NCBI GenBank assembly: GCA_021782675.1
Contig: JAJXUS010000173.1
Span: forward strand, 1 to 5,540
DNA length: 5,540 nt
DNA from: Acidobacteriota bacterium
GTDB lineage: Bacteria > Acidobacteriota > Terriglobia > Terriglobales > Acidobacteriaceae
Direction of reading: 5' to 3'
Part shown: in pieces, positions 1 to 5,540 of the stretch
How the letters are laid out: every line of letters begins with the position of its first letter
Numbering within the stretch: position 1 is the stretch's first letter
Translations under genes and position numbers: made by a program
Notes under the pieces: generated by a model
The model's input: the letters and a program-made list of their open reading frames with translations, nothing else
Database searches by the model: none
Told to the model about the DNA's origin: nothing

Positions 1-111
1 GTGAAGTCCAACCGGATCGACACCATGCAGATGAGTTATTTTTCGAATTCACTGATTGATCCCCAGGTGGCGGCGATGCTGCAGCCATATGTGGCGACGA
101 TGCTGGGGTGA
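1..111 (+). CDS. Head-tail connector (adaptor)-like protein, C-terminal fragment
   Basis: This is the last 36 codons of an open frame that enters from the left edge and stops with TGA at 109-111. The first codon happens to be GTG, but no ribosome site can be seen, so I treat it as internal. The visible tail contains VKSNRIDTMQMSYFSNS, then a short loop and a hydrophobic helix (VAAMLQPYVATMLG). A beta segment followed by a loop and a short C-terminal helix rich in 'ALLAPY'-type residues is how many small phage head-tail connector (gp6/DnaT-like adaptor) proteins end. Three bases separate its stop from the next start, and the next genes are head-closure-like and tail-terminator-like, which fits an adaptor in this position. 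Only the C-terminus is visible, so the identity rests mainly on gene order. Confidence 0.5.
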   Translation: MKSNRIDTMQMSYFSNSLIDPQVAAMLQPYVATMLG

Positions 112-114
112 GCG

Positions 115-555
115 ATGAGCGCTGACTTAAGCGTACGAAGTTCGACGGGCGCGCAGCAGCGTGCAGCGGATGCTCTGTTGCGCTGTATGGGCGGCATGAC
201 GGTGATTCTGCGGCTGCCGACGCCGGCGCAGGCGGGTGTGGATGGCGAGCAACTGGGGCAGACAACGCCGGCATACGAAGATATTCCGCTTTCGCCGGCC
301 GTATTCCGCAGGCTGCGGCCGGAGATGCGGGAGGGCGGGGTTGACCGCTATGAGGTGCTGATCTCTGCGAGTTCCATTTGCACGCAGCTTGGACTGCTGC
401 AGCTGGGGTCGACGAGCCAGTTGTTTGCGATGGCCGCGGGTCTGCTGGTTGCGGGCGAGCTGATGCCGATTGAAGCAGCGGCGGAGGCGGAGGCATTCGG
501 GCAGCCCTATCTTTACCGGCTGATTGTGCGGGGCCCGCAGGGACAGATGCTGTAG
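115..555 (+). CDS. Phage head-closure (stopper)-like protein
   Basis: A 146-aa soluble protein with no signal peptide or membrane segment. It starts at ATG 115, three bases after the previous stop, with a G-rich GGGGTGA stretch (105-111) as a modest ribosome site. An N-terminal helix (about residues 12-27) leads into a beta strand MTVILRLP (28-35) and a long loop (36-60). Mixed segments follow, and the C-terminus reads GELMPIEAAAEAEAFGQP then the strand YLYRLIVRGP (132-141). Small phage closure proteins often end in a strand of the 'G.P.LYRL.VR' kind, and the length suits this family. It lies between an adaptor-like end and a tail-terminator-like gene, the usual place for the protein that seals the DNA-filled head and docks the tail. 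The assignment is inferred from position and fold pattern; there is no catalytic motif to confirm it. It could equally be annotated as a hypothetical phage protein. Confidence 0.55.
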   Translation: MSADLSVRSSTGAQQRAADALLRCMGGMTVILRLPTPAQAGVDGEQLGQTTPAYEDIPLSPAVFRRLRPEMREGGVDRYEVLISASSICTQLGLLQLGSTSQLFAMAAGLLVAGELMPIEAAAEAEAFGQPYLYRLIVRGPQGQML

Positions 556-622
556 GCGCGCGGCGAGGGTGGGAGCGGCAGGCCGAGCAGCGTGCGCGCC
601 ACCAGGACAGGGGAGTGCCGAA

Positions 623-628
623 AGGGAG
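623..628 (+). promoter_or_regulatory. Ribosome binding site that decides the start of the tail-terminator gene
   Basis: AGGGAG lies five bases upstream of ATG 634, an ideal spacing. The same frame is open further upstream to a GTG at 592, but that codon has no comparable purine-rich site, and the extra 14 residues are Arg-rich and unlike the rest of the protein. ATG 634 is therefore the preferred start. Confidence 0.7.
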
Positions 629-633
629 TTGGC

Positions 634-1122
634 ATGCAGAATGCGCAGAATACGTTTTACATCGCACTTCGCAATCGATTGGCGGCACTGAATCCGAACC
701 GCACGATCTTTCTGCGCGGGGTGACGCGGCCGGGAATTCTGGTGGAGAGTAATGAGCTGGTGACGGCGATGGCTCCTCCGAACGTGTTTGTGCTGCGGTG
801 GCAGGGCTTGCGGAGCGATCCATATCTGGCAGAAGTGATGGTGCAGATGGAGTGCGAGATTGAGTACTCCACCGAAGGGACGGAAGCGAATCTTGGGATG
901 GACCGGGGTCCGATGCTGACCGAGATGGACGCGGAGCTGAATGCGTTGTTGCAGCCGGCGAGCACACAGAAGATGAACTATTCCGTAAGCCCGGCGACGG
1001 CGATGGAGACCCAGGTGTTCTGGACCGAAGCGACGTTTGGCCCGGTGGCGGTGAAGCGGGACCGGCTGCAGCGGACGGCGAAGATCCATGTATTCAGCTA
1101 TGAGGAGCCGGGAGAATTATGA
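634..1122 (+). CDS. Phage tail terminator (tail completion)-like protein
   Basis: A 162-aa protein. It begins with an amphipathic helix (QNTFYIALRNRLAAL, residues 5-19), followed by short strands (TIFLRGVTRPGILVES; FVLRWQG at 52-58). A strand then leads into a long helix (MECEIEYSTEG, then RGPMLTEMDAELNALLQP, 91-108). The C-terminus is a set of strands ending in AKIHVFSYEEPGEL. An N-terminal helix, a central sheet, a long helix of the 'RG..L..MD.EL..LL.P' type and a final strand is the pattern of tail terminator proteins (lambda gpU / SPP1 gp17 class), which cap the tail tube and join it to the head. The gene sits directly before the tube gene and shares an ATGA overlap with it (1119-1122), so the two are probably translationally coupled. 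A GTG start at 592 is possible but has no good ribosome site. The family call is by pattern and gene order. Confidence 0.6.
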   Translation: MQNAQNTFYIALRNRLAALNPNRTIFLRGVTRPGILVESNELVTAMAPPNVFVLRWQGLRSDPYLAEVMVQMECEIEYSTEGTEANLGMDRGPMLTEMDAELNALLQPASTQKMNYSVSPATAMETQVFWTEATFGPVAVKRDRLQRTAKIHVFSYEEPGEL

Positions 1123-2120
1123 GCACAAGCGCGATGACTCCTCTGCCTCTGACGCCGGCGATTACGCGGCGGGTGCGTGCATACTTTGCGCCGGTGAACC
1201 GGGCGGCCGGTGCGCCGTCGATCTTCGACCCGGCGCAGAGCGGCGGATTTTCTCTGGATGCGCCGCCCGCGCCGTGGCTGGATCTGGGATGGATCGATAC
1301 GTTCAAGCGCAAGTCCGGGACCAAGGTGGCAGCGTTGCGCAGTGGAGCGCCTGGGTTTCCGTTATCGCAGGTGCGAACTGAAATCGACTCGACGGTCTCG
1401 ATGGAGTTTCAGAGCTGGGGCAAGTTGCAGATGGCGGTGACTGCCGGGTCGGAGCAGATGAATCTGCTGGCGACGGCGAGCGGCGCTGCGCCGAATGGAT
1501 CGGGAGGGCCGGCAGCCGCGGCTGTCCCCGTGCAGAGCGGCAGCACCGCGACGTTTTTGAATCTGGCGGCCGGACAGAGCTCCGCATTCAGCGCGGGACA
1601 ACTCGTTGTGGTGGATGTGGATTACACGGGGCAGTCGGGCTTTGTCGGAAGTGGCGTGAGCGGGTCATACATCAGCGCTACGCCGGCAGTACAGCCCGAC
1701 GTGAATTATGTGCGACGGGTGAGCTTCAATGTCGGCCGGGTGACGCAGGTGACCAGCACCGGACTGCAACTGGCGCAACCGCTGATTGCGGGGGCACCAG
1801 TAAGCGGAATGCAGGTGCAGACGGTGCTTGGGTTTGTCGATCGCGAGGGCAGCAATTTTTTTCAGGAGTGGTCGGGGCTGTTCGTGATTCCGGGAGAGCA
1901 GGGTGACCGGGTGCTGCTGCATTATCCGCGGCTGCAGATTGCTGCCAGCGCGGGTGAGGTTCTGGGCGCACTGACGGCGCCTCTGGAGCCGGTGAGCAAG
2001 CTGATGCAACTGGCGCAGACAGCGGAGTTCCGGGCGCTTCCGGTGACCGATGCGAATGACGGTACACAGGCGATCTGCTTCCGCAGCTATCTGCCGGCAG
2101 CGTTCACCAAAGTGTGGTGA
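1119..2120 (+). CDS. Probable phage major tail tube protein
   Basis: A 333-aa protein starting at ATG 1119, inside the stop of the previous gene. GGGAG (1110-1114) lies four bases upstream and GAGGAG (1102-1107) further back. No signal peptide or membrane segment is seen. Residues 52-100 read as a conserved block: PWLDLGWIDTFKRKSGTKV, then ALRSG, then VRTEIDSTVSMEFQSWGKLQM. This is a domain made of 'this is how the channel opens' strands and a surface helix, as in tube subunits. Residues 118-195 are rich in Ala, Gly, Ser and Thr and may be a loop or an inserted decoration domain. Residues 205-275 are again beta-rich (VTQVTSTGLQLAQPL; GLFVIPG; RVLLHYPRLQI). Gene order (terminator, then tube) is the main support; at 333 aa it is longer than a minimal tube protein. 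Two alternatives are another virion structural protein and a fused tube plus decoration domain. Confidence 0.5.
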   Translation: MSTSAMTPLPLTPAITRRVRAYFAPVNRAAGAPSIFDPAQSGGFSLDAPPAPWLDLGWIDTFKRKSGTKVAALRSGAPGFPLSQVRTEIDSTVSMEFQSWGKLQMAVTAGSEQMNLLATASGAAPNGSGGPAAAAVPVQSGSTATFLNLAAGQSSAFSAGQLVVVDVDYTGQSGFVGSGVSGSYISATPAVQPDVNYVRRVSFNVGRVTQVTSTGLQLAQPLIAGAPVSGMQVQTVLGFVDREGSNFFQEWSGLFVIPGEQGDRVLLHYPRLQIAASAGEVLGALTAPLEPVSKLMQLAQTAEFRALPVTDANDGTQAICFRSYLPAAFTKVW

Positions 2121-2198
2121 GGCAGCCGATAGAGCGCAGACGGGTCAGGCGCTGCGAGATTTGATATCCGGCAAACGATGGCAATGGCGGCGCGAAGT

Positions 2199-2204
2199 GA
2201 GGAG
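2199..2204 (+). promoter_or_regulatory. Strong ribosome binding site of the hub gene
   Basis: GAGGAG five bases before ATG 2210 gives a near-perfect Shine-Dalgarno site, the best in the window. It lies at the end of the 89-base gap behind the tube gene. It fixes the start of the large hub gene and suggests that gene is translated independently, not coupled to the tube gene. Confidence 0.7.
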
Positions 2205-2209
2205 AACGG

Positions 2210-4537
2210 ATGAAGGTCACGATCGACAATCAGGACGGGCGCGGACCGATCGATTACACCGGCGCCTTGACTGCCGGCTCGGGAGCGGACAGCAAGCCGG
2301 CGATGATCCGGCGGCAATTGAATGAGCCGACGCTGGCGACATTGCGGCTGGACTGTGACAGTGCGGGGCTGGCAACGCCTGCGGCGAATGCATGGGTTGT
2401 GATTACCGCCGATAACGGCACCTACCTATTCACCGGGTATATGCCGAATGCGGCGGAGCCGGAGTTTGCGGGCTATTCCTCCGCAGGGCCGGTCTACCGC
2501 TACGTGATCAATGCCGTGAGCGAAGACTGGCTGCTGGATCGTGAAGCGGTACCGCAGACAGCTCCGCTGCTGGGCCTGACGGCGGGCAACATGGTGCGGA
2601 CGGTCACGAACCGGGTGAATCCCACACTGGTGCAGATGAATGGGCTGGAGGATGTGGGGACGATTGGTTTTTTTGAGCCGATGCCGAATGTTCCCTGGTC
2701 GCAGAATATTGCGGCGCTGGCGAACCAGGCGCGCGCGGCCTACCGCGTGCTGAACGGGCAACTGACGCTGGCCCCGGTGGGCTCTACGGTGCATGCGATG
2801 TCAGACCGGACGGGGACGTTGACCTTCTCTCCGCTTTCAGCCGCTGAGGCGCGGCAGGTGGTGAATGACGTGACCCTGACGGGCCTGGCGGAACCGATCG
2901 AGTACGTCACGGAATTGTTCGAGGGCGATGGCGCGACGGTCCTGTTCCAACTGCAGCGGCAGCCGTTCCACATGGTACGGCCGATATTGCTGGACGAGGA
3001 GTTCACCACCGCAACGCTGAATCCTTCGGTATGGCAGGTGAACGATGCCGGCGGATACATGAACGTAAGCGGCAACGGTTTGACGTTGACAGGTGGCAGC
3101 GGGACGGATGGAACGACCACTCTGACGGCCATCGATCCGCTGGAGCTGGGCGGCGAGGTGGTGATCGAGACCGGCTTTGTGACGCTGAATGCAGGAAGCG
3201 ATGGCGTGGTGTGCGGCGTTTATGCAGGCACGGTCAATATCGCGAACTGCATCGCAGGCTTTCGCGTACGGACAAGCGGCTCCAACACGATTATCGTACC
3301 GCTGGTGGATGGGAACGAAGTAGGAACGGCCTTCACTGTTCAGAGCGGGCACAACTATATTCTTCGGCTGCATGTGCATAGCCAGGAATTGCAGCGGGTG
3401 ATGAACAGCTATTTTTCCTATGGGGCAAACGGACCGGAGGTGTTCGGGGGCGGGAGCGTGGCTGCTCCGCTGCAATTGCTGTTTGAGCTGCAGGACATGG
3501 CGCTGCTGCCGTACGTGAATATCGGGTCAACGATTTTGTACGACGGCGCGTTGAGCACATCGCCAGGCATTGGGACGTTTGCCTGCGTGGACAGCGTCGA
3601 TCTGCAGGGCAGTTTTGGATATTTCAAAATCACGCGGCCGGGAACGGTGTGGGTTGTGAGCACGCCGTCCGGAGGCACGCCCTTTACAAGGCGCATCGGA
3701 CAGGCCAATCAAGGGGCCGATTGCAATGTGCTGCGCGACGGATTTCTGCACTTTTATAAGCTGGCGATTCCGCAACCCGGAGAGATTCTTGCGGTCACGT
3801 ATCACGTGCCCGGCCCGTCCGTGTCTCGTCTGTCGAGCGCAAATGCCGCGGGGGGTGGGACGCCGGCCGTGTCGCAGTGGGTGGGGCATGTGCTGCACCC
3901 GCCGGCGCGCAGCGGCGTTGATTGTGAAAATGCCTGCCAGGCCTTGCTGAACTTTTCGAGTAATCCCGCGGCGGCGTGGAAGGGTGAATACCGGTACTTC
4001 AATTTGCAAGATGGGCAGGATATGTGGCCGGGCGATGCGTTGAACTTCAGTGAGACGACGGGAGGGCTTAACGAGAGCCTGATCGTGCGCTCCGTGGACG
4101 TACAGGCGACGAGCAGTGCGCCCGAGGTGCTGGAGTATCGGGTGGTGTTTGCCAACGACTGGGCAGAAACGATCGGCATGAAGCTGACCAACGCAATTGC
4201 GCCCGACGTCCTGCTGCCTCCTGTGGCCGAAACCGCACCGGGGAGCTATCTGGAGAATTTGAACGCGTTGATCATTTCAGAGATCACCACGACACAGATC
4301 AGCGTGAACGCCAATGTGACGCCGCCACAAGGGGGCGGGTTTGAGGTGCGCAATCTGGATTTCACGTTTGGATCGAATACGCACGAAGATCTTGTGCTCC
4401 GCAGCCCGGCCGCCAATTTCACGATCACGCGAGCGGCCGACCAGGAACAGTTTTACATTCGAATGTTCGACGCGTCGGTGCCGCCGCTGTATTCACGCCT
4501 GTCGGCAGCGATTTTCACCAACGTACCAACTTCTTAG
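2210..4537 (+). CDS. Phage tail hub-like protein with inserted ConA/LamG-like domain and Fn3-like C-terminus
   Basis: A 775-aa beta-rich protein without signal peptide or membrane segment. The N-terminal part (1-235) has the look of the first barrel of tail hubs (gp27/gpD/Mu gp44 class): RRQLNEPTLATLRL (34-47), VVITADNGTYLFTGYMP (63-79) and YRYVINAVSEDWLLDR (96-111), then a helix and GTLTFSPLS. A GDGATVLFQL turn (239-248) links to residues 262-455. There, EEFTTATLNPSVWQV, alternating strands and the closing ILYDG motif suggest a ConA/LamG-like jelly roll, a fold that often binds sugars. Residues 524-660 resemble the second hub barrel: GEILAVTYHVPG, then a helix with Cys572 and Cys576, MWPGDALNFSETTGG and YRVVFANDWAE. 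Residues 683-775 look like one Fn3/Ig-like domain. A hub sits at the tail tip, and the inserted domain would place glycan binding there. No peptidase or lysozyme motif is evident. Domain calls are from pattern only. Confidence 0.6.
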   Translation: MKVTIDNQDGRGPIDYTGALTAGSGADSKPAMIRRQLNEPTLATLRLDCDSAGLATPAANAWVVITADNGTYLFTGYMPNAAEPEFAGYSSAGPVYRYVINAVSEDWLLDREAVPQTAPLLGLTAGNMVRTVTNRVNPTLVQMNGLEDVGTIGFFEPMPNVPWSQNIAALANQARAAYRVLNGQLTLAPVGSTVHAMSDRTGTLTFSPLSAAEARQVVNDVTLTGLAEPIEYVTELFEGDGATVLFQLQRQPFHMVRPILLDEEFTTATLNPSVWQVNDAGGYMNVSGNGLTLTGGSGTDGTTTLTAIDPLELGGEVVIETGFVTLNAGSDGVVCGVYAGTVNIANCIAGFRVRTSGSNTIIVPLVDGNEVGTAFTVQSGHNYILRLHVHSQELQRVMNSYFSYGANGPEVFGGGSVAAPLQLLFELQDMALLPYVNIGSTILYDGALSTSPGIGTFACVDSVDLQGSFGYFKITRPGTVWVVSTPSGGTPFTRRIGQANQGADCNVLRDGFLHFYKLAIPQPGEILAVTYHVPGPSVSRLSSANAAGGGTPAVSQWVGHVLHPPARSGVDCENACQALLNFSSNPAAAWKGEYRYFNLQDGQDMWPGDALNFSETTGGLNESLIVRSVDVQATSSAPEVLEYRVVFANDWAETIGMKLTNAIAPDVLLPPVAETAPGSYLENLNALIISEITTTQISVNANVTPPQGGGFEVRNLDFTFGSNTHEDLVLRSPAANFTITRAADQEQFYIRMFDASVPPLYSRLSAAIFTNVPTS

Positions 4538-4564
4538 GGGGCCGCGCGAGCGGTGGATGGCAGT

Positions 4565-4780
4565 ATGGATGAATTTGAGGTTACGGTATTGTCGGATCTG
4601 GCCGCGTTGAAGAGTCAGATGGCGGCGCTGCTGGGGATGGGGCAGCCCGGCCGATTGACAATTCTGGAGGAGCGCCTGGAGCGGCATGAGATTTACGTGC
4701 AGCGAATGAAGGGGATGGCAGGAGCGGTATTTGCAGTGATGACACTGGCGCAGATTGTGATCGACACAGTTCGCCGATAA
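4565..4780 (+). CDS. XhlA-like small membrane-associated phage protein
   Basis: A 71-aa protein. An acidic N-terminus and helix (EFEVTVLSDLAALKSQMAALL, in two parts) is followed by a GQPGRL turn (26-31). Next comes a charged, coiled-coil-like helix (LEERLERHEIYVQRMKG, 34-50), and then one hydrophobic segment (MAGAVFAVMTLAQIVIDTV, 51-69) ending in Arg-Arg. Charged helix plus a single C-terminal membrane anchor is the layout of XhlA-type proteins, which assist holins in phage and PBSX-like lysis. ATG 4565 is chosen because GGTGG (4552-4556) lies eight bases before it. A GTG at 4553 in the same frame would add four residues. It follows the hub gene by 27 bases, where a phage lysis cassette often starts, but no holin or endolysin follows. 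It could instead be a virion-linked membrane protein of unknown role. Confidence 0.55.
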   Translation: MDEFEVTVLSDLAALKSQMAALLGMGQPGRLTILEERLERHEIYVQRMKGMAGAVFAVMTLAQIVIDTVRR

Positions 4781-4805
4781 GCTTGCGCCGACCGGCGAAC
4801 CGTGT
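4764..4805. terminator. Hairpin at the convergent junction, candidate bidirectional terminator
   Basis: An inverted repeat with arms ACACAGTTCGCCG (4764-4776) and CGGCGAACCGTGT (4793-4805) pairs at 12 of 13 positions, the exception being A4768 opposite C4801. The loop is 16 bases and holds the TAA stop of the XhlA-like gene. The right arm ends one base before the stop codon of the sugar transferase on the other strand, so the hairpin would lie at the 3' end of both transcripts. No T-run follows on either strand, so it does not have the full form of an intrinsic terminator. It may stop or protect transcripts by structure alone. Confidence 0.45.
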
Positions 4806-4806
4806 A

Positions 4807-5490
4807 CTAGTGAAGGATGAGCGGGATCGTCGAGTAGGCATCATGATCGGCGATCCATTCGTCCGGGAGTGCTTCCAGATCGGTATGCGTAAGACGGTGA
4901 CCGGTACGCAGCAGCGTCATACAGAGGAGCCGGAGATCGGAAAAGGCTGTAGCGGACGCCATGTATTCCGAGTCGAGGTGTAACTTCAGAGGTGCAACCC
5001 GCTCCTGATAGAAGGCTTCAATCTTTTCGGCAGAGACAGCGGACAAGATGCTCTGCTCATTGCGAAACGCGAGCGTGGCTGCGCCCGTAATGCCCGGGCG
5101 GCAGGGGATGACAGCGCGGTCATGGTTGGGGAGCTTTGGACGGGGGCCGACAAGGCTCATGTCGCCGCGGAGAACATTAAACAACTGTGGCAGCTCATCG
5201 AGCTTCCACCGGCGCAGGAACTTGCCGACTGCGGTGATGCGCGGATCATCCTTGGCAGTGTGACTGGGACCACAGCGCTCGGAGTCTGCGACCATCGTTC
5301 TGAATTTATAGATGGTGAACAACTGGCCAAACCGGCCGACGCGCTGTTGGCGAAAAATGATTGGCCCGCACGAACTGCAGCGGACGGCCAGGGCGATCAC
5401 TCCCAATGCCGGAAGACCGACGAGCAGAGCGGGAACGACGCAGACGAGGTCGAAGGCTCGCTTGACCACCGATTCGCTCCACACGCTCAT
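4807..5490 (-). CDS. Sugar transferase, PglC/WbaP-type phosphoglycosyl transferase (exopolysaccharide or O-antigen priming)
   Basis: From ATG 5490 the protein has 227 aa. It transfers a sugar phosphate from a nucleotide sugar to undecaprenyl phosphate at the inner face of the cytoplasmic membrane, the first committed step in building a surface polysaccharide. A re-entrant hydrophobic segment (about residues 12-37, KRAFDLVCVVPALLVG) is followed by IIFRQQRVGRFGQLF and the KFRTM motif (62-66). The catalytic Asp-Glu pair lies in KLDELPQLFNVLRGDMSLVG (residues 98-99), followed by GPRP (115-118) and RPGITGAATLAFRNEQ. All key residues are present and the size suits the single-domain form of the family. 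The reading frame is also open to a TTG at 5523 and on to the right edge, but residues before 5490 are not family-like. ATG 5490 has no strong ribosome site, so the start is the weak point. The family is certain; the sugar and the polymer cannot be read from this sequence. Confidence 0.9.
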   Translation of the reverse strand: MSVWSESVVKRAFDLVCVVPALLVGLPALGVIALAVRCSSCGPIIFRQQRVGRFGQLFTIYKFRTMVADSERCGPSHTAKDDPRITAVGKFLRRWKLDELPQLFNVLRGDMSLVGPRPKLPNHDRAVIPCRPGITGAATLAFRNEQSILSAVSAEKIEAFYQERVAPLKLHLDSEYMASATAFSDLRLLCMTLLRTGHRLTHTDLEALPDEWIADHDAYSTIPLILH

Positions 5491-5540
5491 CCGGTAGGCA
5501 CTTCGGCTGCGTTGTGCGTGCAAGAAGTCTGCTTGTTTAG

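Noticed and set aside
555..600. Inverted repeat GGCGCGC (555-561) / GCGCGCC (594-600) behind the closure gene
   Set aside because: Only seven pairs, a loop of about 30 bases, no T-run, and it sits inside an apparently continuous transcription unit. It is easily chance in GC-rich DNA.
592..633. Longer start (GTG 592) for the tail-terminator gene
   Set aside because: There is no Shine-Dalgarno site before it, while ATG 634 has AGGGAG at five bases, and the extra residues do not look like the family.
127..1089. A 320-codon open frame on the - strand
   Set aside because: It runs antisense to two convincing structural genes. Its product is dominated by Arg, His, Pro and Leu without any domain pattern, as expected from the complement of GC-rich coding DNA.
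2178..2213. An 11-codon frame (MAMAARSEENG) overlapping the hub start by ATGA
   Set aside because: It has no ribosome site of its own, and its end is simply the Shine-Dalgarno region of the hub gene. A leader peptide is possible but unsupported.
2837..3475. A 212-codon open frame on the - strand under the hub gene
   Set aside because: It is antisense to a coherent beta-rich protein and shows no family features, only composition typical of a shadow frame.
1..5540. CRISPR arrays, tRNA or rRNA genes, insertion sequences, attachment sites
   Set aside because: I saw no regularly spaced repeats, cloverleaf-like sequence, transposase frame or paired direct repeats anywhere in the window.

Overview
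The window holds the distal part of a phage-type head-to-tail (virion structural) gene module on the + strand, positions 1 to 4780. A convergent gene for a membrane glycan sugar transferase follows on the - strand, from 4807 towards the right edge. The DNA is moderately GC-rich, with tightly packed genes and good Shine-Dalgarno sites. I suspect a soil Gram-negative bacterium, perhaps of the Acidobacteriota (Terriglobia). That is an impression from protein style, not something the sequence proves; there is no rRNA, tRNA or taxon marker here.

Layout: (1) 1-111, the C-terminal end of a small head-tail connector (adaptor)-like protein. (2) 115-555, a 146-aa head-closure/stopper-like protein. (3) 634-1122, a 162-aa tail-terminator-like protein. 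(4) 1119-2120, a 333-aa probable major tail tube protein. (5) 2210-4537, a 775-aa tail hub-like protein that appears to carry a ConA/LamG-like jelly-roll domain between its two hub barrels and a Fn3/Ig-like C-terminus. (6) 4565-4780, a 71-aa XhlA-like protein (amphipathic helix plus C-terminal membrane segment). (7) 4807-5490 (-), a bacterial sugar transferase of the PglC/WbaP-type monotopic phosphoglycosyl transferase family. Genes 1 to 6 run in one direction with short gaps or a 4-base overlap and look like one transcription unit whose promoter is upstream of the window. A 12-of-13-pair hairpin sits exactly at the convergent junction.

The order adaptor, closure, terminator, tail tube is the normal siphovirus order. 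What should come next is missing: no tail assembly chaperone pair, no tape measure gene, no separate distal tail protein and no endolysin. The tube gene is followed after 89 bases by the hub, then by the XhlA-like protein, and then the module ends against a cell-surface glycan gene. The most interesting reading is a very compact or domesticated phage-derived particle with a fused, carbohydrate-binding hub. The duller reading is that the missing genes lie upstream of the window or elsewhere in the genome.
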